A DNA stretch of 64,000 bases, from NCBI RefSeq assembly GCF_964340395.1, contig NC_135549.1:16657842-16721841 (forward strand), in the 5' to 3' direction. The DNA is from Glandiceps talaboti. Taxonomy: Eukaryota; Hemichordata; Enteropneusta; Spengelidae. The position numbers were made by a program, and so were the translations under genes. The notes beneath the pieces were generated by a model. That model saw only the letters and a list, made by a program, of their open reading frames with translations. It was not told the DNA's origin and did no database searches. Positions within the stretch are counted from its first letter, which is position 1. Every line of letters starts with the position of its first letter. Below are positions 63,923 through 64,000 of this stretch, piece after piece.

Positions 63923-64000
63923 CTGTAATCAAATTAACAAATACTTGGATTGGAATTATGAGTTTAAAGGGAAAAACAGGACAAGTATCTATCATCTCAA

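Overview
The window is invertebrate metazoan nuclear DNA. It is AT-rich, its genes are split into many short exons with GT-AG introns, and it is full of microsatellites, minisatellites and DNA-transposon debris. The family content and layout suggest a marine invertebrate (a deuterostome such as an acorn worm or amphioxus, or a lophotrochozoan). I cannot fix the species from sequence alone. All exon structures below were read by hand from splice sites, frame continuity and protein-family similarity.

Layout, left to right. (1) An MSRB3-type methionine-R-sulfoxide reductase on the minus strand (coding exons 12876 down to 256), complete, with an N-terminal signal-like segment and a C-terminal KSEL ER-retention tail. 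(2) A head-to-head neighbour, DCAF1 (VprBP) on the plus strand (14216-33495, 33 coding exons, 1473 aa), the substrate receptor of CUL4-DDB1 ubiquitin ligases. (3) UBE2N/Ubc13 on the plus strand (37331-47175, 5 exons, 150 aa), the K63-chain E2. Its 7.4-kb first intron carries a 3.96-kb element with long terminal inverted repeats and a perfect 9-bp target duplication (Mutator-like). That element holds a decayed RecQ-like helicase fragment and has itself been hit by a 2.4-kb piggyBac with an intact transposase ORF. (4) A second, divergent DCAF1 paralogue on the minus strand (63922 down to 51787, 19 exons visible; its 5' part lies beyond the right edge). The two DCAF1 copies converge on UBE2N and share almost every exon boundary, including a U12-type intron.

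The most unusual feature is a recurrent one. In all four host genes, intronic tandem repeats start at a splice junction and appear to be built from it: the last bases of an exon plus its 5' splice site (or a 3' splice site plus the first bases of an exon) are copied 2 to about 15 times. Clear cases are at MSRB3 exon 4, DCAF1 exons 3, 8 and 12, UBE2N exon 3, and paralogue exons 16, 18 and 24. Some leave alternative in-frame splice sites (13 extra residues in DCAF1, 20 extra residues in UBE2N). Others make long arrays of decoy donors.

Functionally, three of the four host genes belong to the ubiquitin system (two DCAF1-type receptors and an E2). The MSRB3/DCAF1 pair may share a divergent promoter between 12877 and 14203. 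Intergenic space is limited to 12877-14203, about 34800-37230 and about 48560-51786.
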